Below, piece by piece: positions 58,377 to 64,000 of a stretch of DNA of 64,000 bases. A program made the translations under genes and the position numbers. Every line of letters begins with the position of its first letter. Positions within the stretch are counted from its first letter, which is position 1. The notes under the pieces were generated by a model. The model made no database searches and was not told where the DNA came from. It saw only the letters and a program-made list of their open reading frames with translations. The stretch spans positions 119,941,354-120,005,353 of the forward strand of contig OX578142.1 of assembly GCA_951213105.1 (NCBI GenBank). The letters are read 5' to 3'. This stretch comes from Amaurobius ferox. Taxonomy: Eukaryota; Arthropoda; Arachnida; Araneae; Amaurobiidae.

Positions 58377-58743
58377 CAAATCTATATACAAATTATTTAC
58401 AACGCTAGCATTACAAATTCTACCCGAAACATACTAATCTACAATGAACTTCAAACATAACTTATTACTAAACTGACTTTCAATCTGATCCAATGACCGT
58501 CAAACTACGACATAATATATAGACTCACAAGATTGCAGGCTATATACCCTTCCATGGACGATCAGAACACACACACACGCGGCAGAATGGCAGAGCGTAA
58601 TTCTAAAGTCTGCTCTTCTTATAGATCTGGCCAATCATGAGTCTGCCATTCTTTGGAGTGAAAGTTGAGAAGTTTAGGACATAAATTAAAATCAGGAAAA
58701 GCGGAATTAGAATAAAATGATAATAAGTAATAGAATCCTCACA
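58248..58743 (-). repeat. Candidate solo LTR, 496 bp
   Basis: On the minus strand it begins TGTGAGGATTC and ends GAATCCTTCGTCA, so the TG...CA ends form a short inverted repeat typical of LTRs. A TATATA box (plus 58541-58546) and, about 255 bases on, an AATAAA signal (plus 58284-58289) lie in the right order for U3-R-U5. Flanking tetramers AGTT and AATT could be a decayed target duplication. No internal region is present. Microsatellite (CA)n(TA)n lies inside at 58315-58374. Unrelated to the Gypsy LTR at 21876. Confidence 0.5.
58315..58374. repeat. (AC)n(AT)n microsatellite
   Basis: About 18 bp of AC repeats followed by about 41 bp of AT repeats within the candidate solo LTR. Confidence 0.95.
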
Positions 58744-59997
<1,254 letters not shown>

Positions 59998-60329
59998 ACA
60001 ATTTATTAAAAAAATTATATATATACTTCGCCCCCACGTTGTCAATCGTACTGCAATACTCAAGGGATTTAATGGAAATAATGGTAATGATAAATGAATA
60101 ATGTTACTTTATTATAGAGCATAGTGCCGAGCATTCGTCGAAAACTCCAAAAATTTGCCCATATTCCGCAAAATATTAAAAATAATTCCAACAATAAATC
60201 AACTAAACAAGTATTCTCATTTTTAGAAAACAAGTACTCGTTTTGATTAATTTGGATTAAATGTTCAGTCTTGAAATATAATATAATCTAAATTAGCCTC
60301 CAATTTAGGCCTAGTGATGTTCCTGTTGT

Positions 60330-60580
60330 GTGTACACTTCGGAAAAGGAACGGGAAATGTAAATTCTTAGTGATCCACCCTACCTACTCCAAAACATGAG
60401 GTGAATCCATATCAGTTATCCTCGAAACTCTAATTATAGCCAATCTTAAGGAAAAGATATTTCAAGAAAAATGAAAATGTTTGAACCAAAATGGAAAAAG
60501 AATCGGAACTGAAAATTCTTAGTTAATCTCCTTCCTCCTTTAAAATTCGATGGTGAATCCATATCAGTCATCAAGATGCT
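60330..60580. repeat. Outlying units of the ~150-bp satellite
   Basis: Two units marked by GTGAATCCATATCAGT at about 60402 and 60552, with TTTCAAGAAAAATGAAAAT and GGAACTGAAAATTCTTAGT between. Same family as 56440-57600. Confidence 0.8.
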
Positions 60581-61129
60581 GAGAAATATATGCTTTAAAT
60601 TTTTCTTAGTAAAAACATAGATGGAAAATTTGATAGCGACCAATAATGTAGCTTACAGTATTCAAATATTGCTAGTGGTGTACAATAGACGCTAACTTCT
60701 CTCAAACGCTAAGAGTAAAGTACTTGGCGCACTGCCAATATTAACAGGAAAAATTAAAAACTCTCTGCACATGCTCTAACCCAAACAAGAATATGAACGT
60801 GTCACCTGATCATCTGATCATGGCAAAAACAATTTTAAGAAAAAGCGTTTGGTATCGAGGTGTAAATGCACCAATTACGTAGATTGCGATTGAAAGGTGC
60901 ATTTTACAGTCAACACGTAGGAGAGTTATAGAGTCTGGAGGGAAGGAGCCCGTGCTGCGGACCTGTCCCAAAGAATCGACAACAACAAGGGGGAGGCCAA
61001 TCATAAATAGCTATAAACCAACATAGTTACCCCTATGTTTGAAAGCCAATCAAGTGGGGGCCAAAAGGAAGATGTGTTTTCCCCGAAGCCAGATACAAAG
61101 AATAATACCCAACTCGAAACAGAGGACTG
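60581..61129. other. Unassigned stretch
   Basis: No supported gene or repeat. Confidence 0.4.
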
Positions 61130-61225
61130 AGAGACATGTGAAAACATTTGAGGTATGAAGACTGGTAAAAGTATTCGAAATGTGCAGAAAGGTAAAAATA
61201 TTTGAAGTGTGCAGACATATAAAAC
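61130..61225. repeat. ~28-bp tandem repeat, about three units
   Basis: Units of the form GGTAAAA.TATT.GAA.TGTGCAGA recur at about 61133, 61164 and 61192 and fade at 61220. Confidence 0.75.
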
Positions 61226-61411
61226 AGATTAGTGAGGAAAATAATGGTAGAAACCTCGAGATGAATTGCAGAGTCAAACGGACTCGCCCATTATATTACT
61301 AGTGTCCAAGTCAACAGCCGGACAGTGTGCTTTCTGGTGCATTAAACATACACACAAGGTTGTTTTTGTACAATTTATTAAAGTTGTTATAGTGCCGCAT
61401 TTAACATGTAC

Positions 61412-62167
<756 letters not shown>

Positions 62168-62182
62168 AATTTTGATAAAAAT

Positions 62183-62443
62183 AATGGCGGGACAGCCCAG
62201 TGGTTAAGGCACGAGAATTGAACTCGGAGTGCCCAAGATCGAAACACTTTCTCTTCCAAAACTGTCCCCGTTTTTACGCAGAGTACGGGCACGTAATCTG
62301 TGTTGTTGTTAGGAGAATGAGGGTACAGTCTCTGTGTCTCCCCACTGGGTTCCTGTCTAAATTGGATGGCACTGTTTCGGAAGTCCAAACAGATACCTTA
62401 CACTTTCGGGTAGGTCGAATGGTCTGGTGCGAAAGAAAAAAAT
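62183..62443 (+). mobile_element. tRNA-headed SINE with the 5S-SINE 3' module
   Basis: The head reads like a tRNA: CAGCCCAGTGGTTAAGG gives an A box, and AGATCGAAAC a worn B box. From about 62310 onward it parallels the 3' module of the 5S-SINE: ACTGGGTTCCTGTCTAAATT, GGATGGCACT, ATACCTTACACTTTCGGGTA and GGTCTGG. A 15-bp target duplication with one mismatch (AATTTTGATAAAAAT at 62168-62182, AATTTTGATAGAAAT at 62444-62458) sets the ends. The (CAA)n tail is replaced by an A/G-rich end. It is older than the 5S-SINE copies by divergence. Confidence 0.85.
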
Positions 62444-62458
62444 AATTTTGATAGAAAT

Positions 62459-63738
62459 ATCTTGTACACAATGTCTTTTTATTTTCTTCTGATTGGTAGT
62501 TTTTAGATGTTCTCTATGAAACAAAATAAGTTTTTGAACATATTTATAAGGTTATTTATTGGAAAAGGACATTGCAAAGTCAGAATGTGCATCGCTCCCT
62601 GATGATATTAAATACTTTTAGCTTTCTAACCAATTTTTTTTAAATTTTCTTTTAACTTTTTTATGCTTTTGATTCATTTGTGATAATCCTCTGAATATTT
62701 TATACATTAATGGCTTACTTGCCATTGCTTTTTATTTCTTTAATTTCTTAAGGTGTTTTATGACATCTTCTGGATCATTGATCGTTCTTTTATTATATAT
62801 GTTTTATTATTTAATACCATTTTCAATATTTTATTGAGGAAATTACGATGTTATATTGAGGAACTTATTTTTAAATGTAGCATTTAATAGTTATCTTTTA
62901 GAAGCTATTAAATGGGCCATTGCCATAAAGAGGAAATTCTCAAAGGAAAAATGTCCAAAATCAACACCTCTCCTTAAACAAACACATCATATATAAAAAA
63001 TGTTAAAAATCTAACTCCCAATGTTCATTACAATCAAGCTGTGAAAATATAAATTACAAAGTACCTGTTTGAAATTTCACATGTTCAATAATAACACTAC
63101 CTACAAAATGCCACTTCAATATGTTGGCGTTTTTACCATGATTTTTATAACACTATAATAAATAGAAATCTGGGAAAATTAAAACTCCAAAACATATTTT
63201 AAATATATACTGAAATATTTTGTGATAAAAATTGCATTATATGAATAAGGAGAAATTTAATAATCACTTTGATTGTTGGGAAACGAATATAAATAATAAA
63301 CTACAAAAGTAACATTTCCGGAGAATATCAACATTTATTATTAAAAAATCAGGTCCCTTAGAAACTCAAGGTAAGGAAAATTCTAGTGTAAATAGAATAT
63401 AATTTCTTGTATCCAATTCCTTTACTTGCCATGTTCATTTCTTTTTTTCCAGATTTCATGATTCCCTAGAACAGAAGTAAAATCTATTTTCCATTCGATT
63501 TTTATTATTATTATATATTTATTTCGCTTTACTAGCGTATTTCGATTACTTGGCCACTTACATGTCTTCTCTTATAATATTTTTCCAGTATCAGAATAAT
63601 GTTAATAAGATTCAGAGAACTCTTATTTCTCACTTCTATAATAATGTGACTTGTTACCAAATATAATTTTCTTATCTGTCTAACCTATACTTGTCTTACC
63701 ATCAAATTATCTTGCGATCAAAACATGCTTATATAGTA
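62459..63738. other. Unassigned AT-rich stretch
   Basis: No gene, RNA or repeat recognised. Confidence 0.4.
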
Positions 63739-64000
63739 CAGGGTGTTTCTAAAGTCGCGCAGCCCACATTTCGTTTGATATTTCCTAATACAAAAAAGAC
63801 GAAAATATGAAATATCCACAGTAAATAGTTTAATGTCTGCATAACATCGTGCGTTACAGCAAATGCTGAACATGACAACCATTTGCTGCTAAGCACGGCT
63901 CTACTCGACGACAGGTATTTGTAGCCACACGATTCAGCATATCGGTGGGAATAGATGCAGTGATGTTGCGGATGTTGTTCTTTAAGACTTCGATTGTGTT
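63739..64000 (-). mobile_element. Mariner-like element, 3' end, runs off the window
   Basis: After a TA (63737-63738) the terminal repeat CAGGGTGTTTCTAAAGTCGC begins. Further in, a minus-strand transposase C terminus opens at the window edge and ends at the stop 63856-63854. The rest of the gene and the other TIR lie beyond 64000. Confidence 0.75.
63854..64000 (-). CDS. Mariner-like transposase, C-terminal end (partial)
   Basis: 48 codons are open from the edge to the stop. Blocks such as VLKNNIRNITASIP and DMLNRVATNTCRRVEPCL, followed by a final HVQHLL, match the C-terminal tail of IS630/mariner-type transposases of arthropods (typically ...RI..A.L.ANGGHFEHLL). No break in the visible part; whether the whole gene is intact cannot be told. 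Confidence 0.65.
   Translation of the reverse strand, partial: NTIEVLKNNIRNITASIPTDMLNRVATNTCRRVEPCLAANGCHVQHLL

Overview
The window reads as repeat-dominated, AT-rich arthropod nuclear DNA. It has tRNA- and 5S-rRNA-derived SINEs with (CAA)n tails, an intact Ty3/Gypsy retrotransposon, an R2-type LINE with a restriction-like endonuclease, Tc1/mariner transposase fragments, Penelope-like remnants and long microsatellites. The mixture suggests a chelicerate, perhaps a spider, but that is inference. I see no host gene with convincing full exon structure; the best host candidate is one 125-bp terminal-exon-like block at 20017-20141.

Layout. 1-3.2 kb: a 101-bp tandem repeat, a dispersed repeat, a tRNA-SINE (247 bp, 12-bp target duplication) and a mariner transposase fragment. 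3.2-19.8 kb: eight copies (A-H) of a roughly 1.3-kb non-autonomous family with terminal hairpins, subterminal inverted repeats and a (GTCT)n core, the architecture of Helentron-associated (DINE-1/INE-1-like) elements. Three copies (E, F, G) are nested in one Penelope-like remnant, and an inverted paralogue in the same window supplies the empty site for copy G. 18.36-18.74 kb: a 5S rRNA-derived SINE with a 13-bp target duplication. 20.1-21.4 kb: a TIR element. 21.9-33.75 kb: a young Gypsy element on the minus strand with one 1976-residue Gag-Pol frame and long terminal repeats that differ at two positions by eye over 1.83 kb; its 5' LTR appears cut short.

33.8-48 kb: decayed coding remnants (an unnamed arthropod repeat protein, two Tc1-like transposases, an R2-like LINE), 5'-truncated SINE tails and a 178-bp satellite. 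48-55.5 kb: CA-rich DNA, more dispersed repeats, a mariner element with roughly 165-bp TIRs, an 873-bp palindromic MITE inserted into a Penelope-like inverted pair that carries hammerhead-ribozyme-like cores, and a truncated SINE. 56-64 kb: a ~150-bp degenerate satellite, a candidate solo LTR, (TG)n and (TA)n tracts, a tRNA-SINE and the 3' end of another mariner-like element running off the window.

How they relate. The window is a stratified record of insertions. Penelope-like and TIR elements are the older layers, pierced by Helentron-like, MITE and SINE insertions, and the Gypsy element is the youngest. The 5S-headed and tRNA-headed SINEs share one 3' module, which suggests mobilisation by the same LINE. 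All family names rest on motifs and layout read by eye; no alignment or database search was run.
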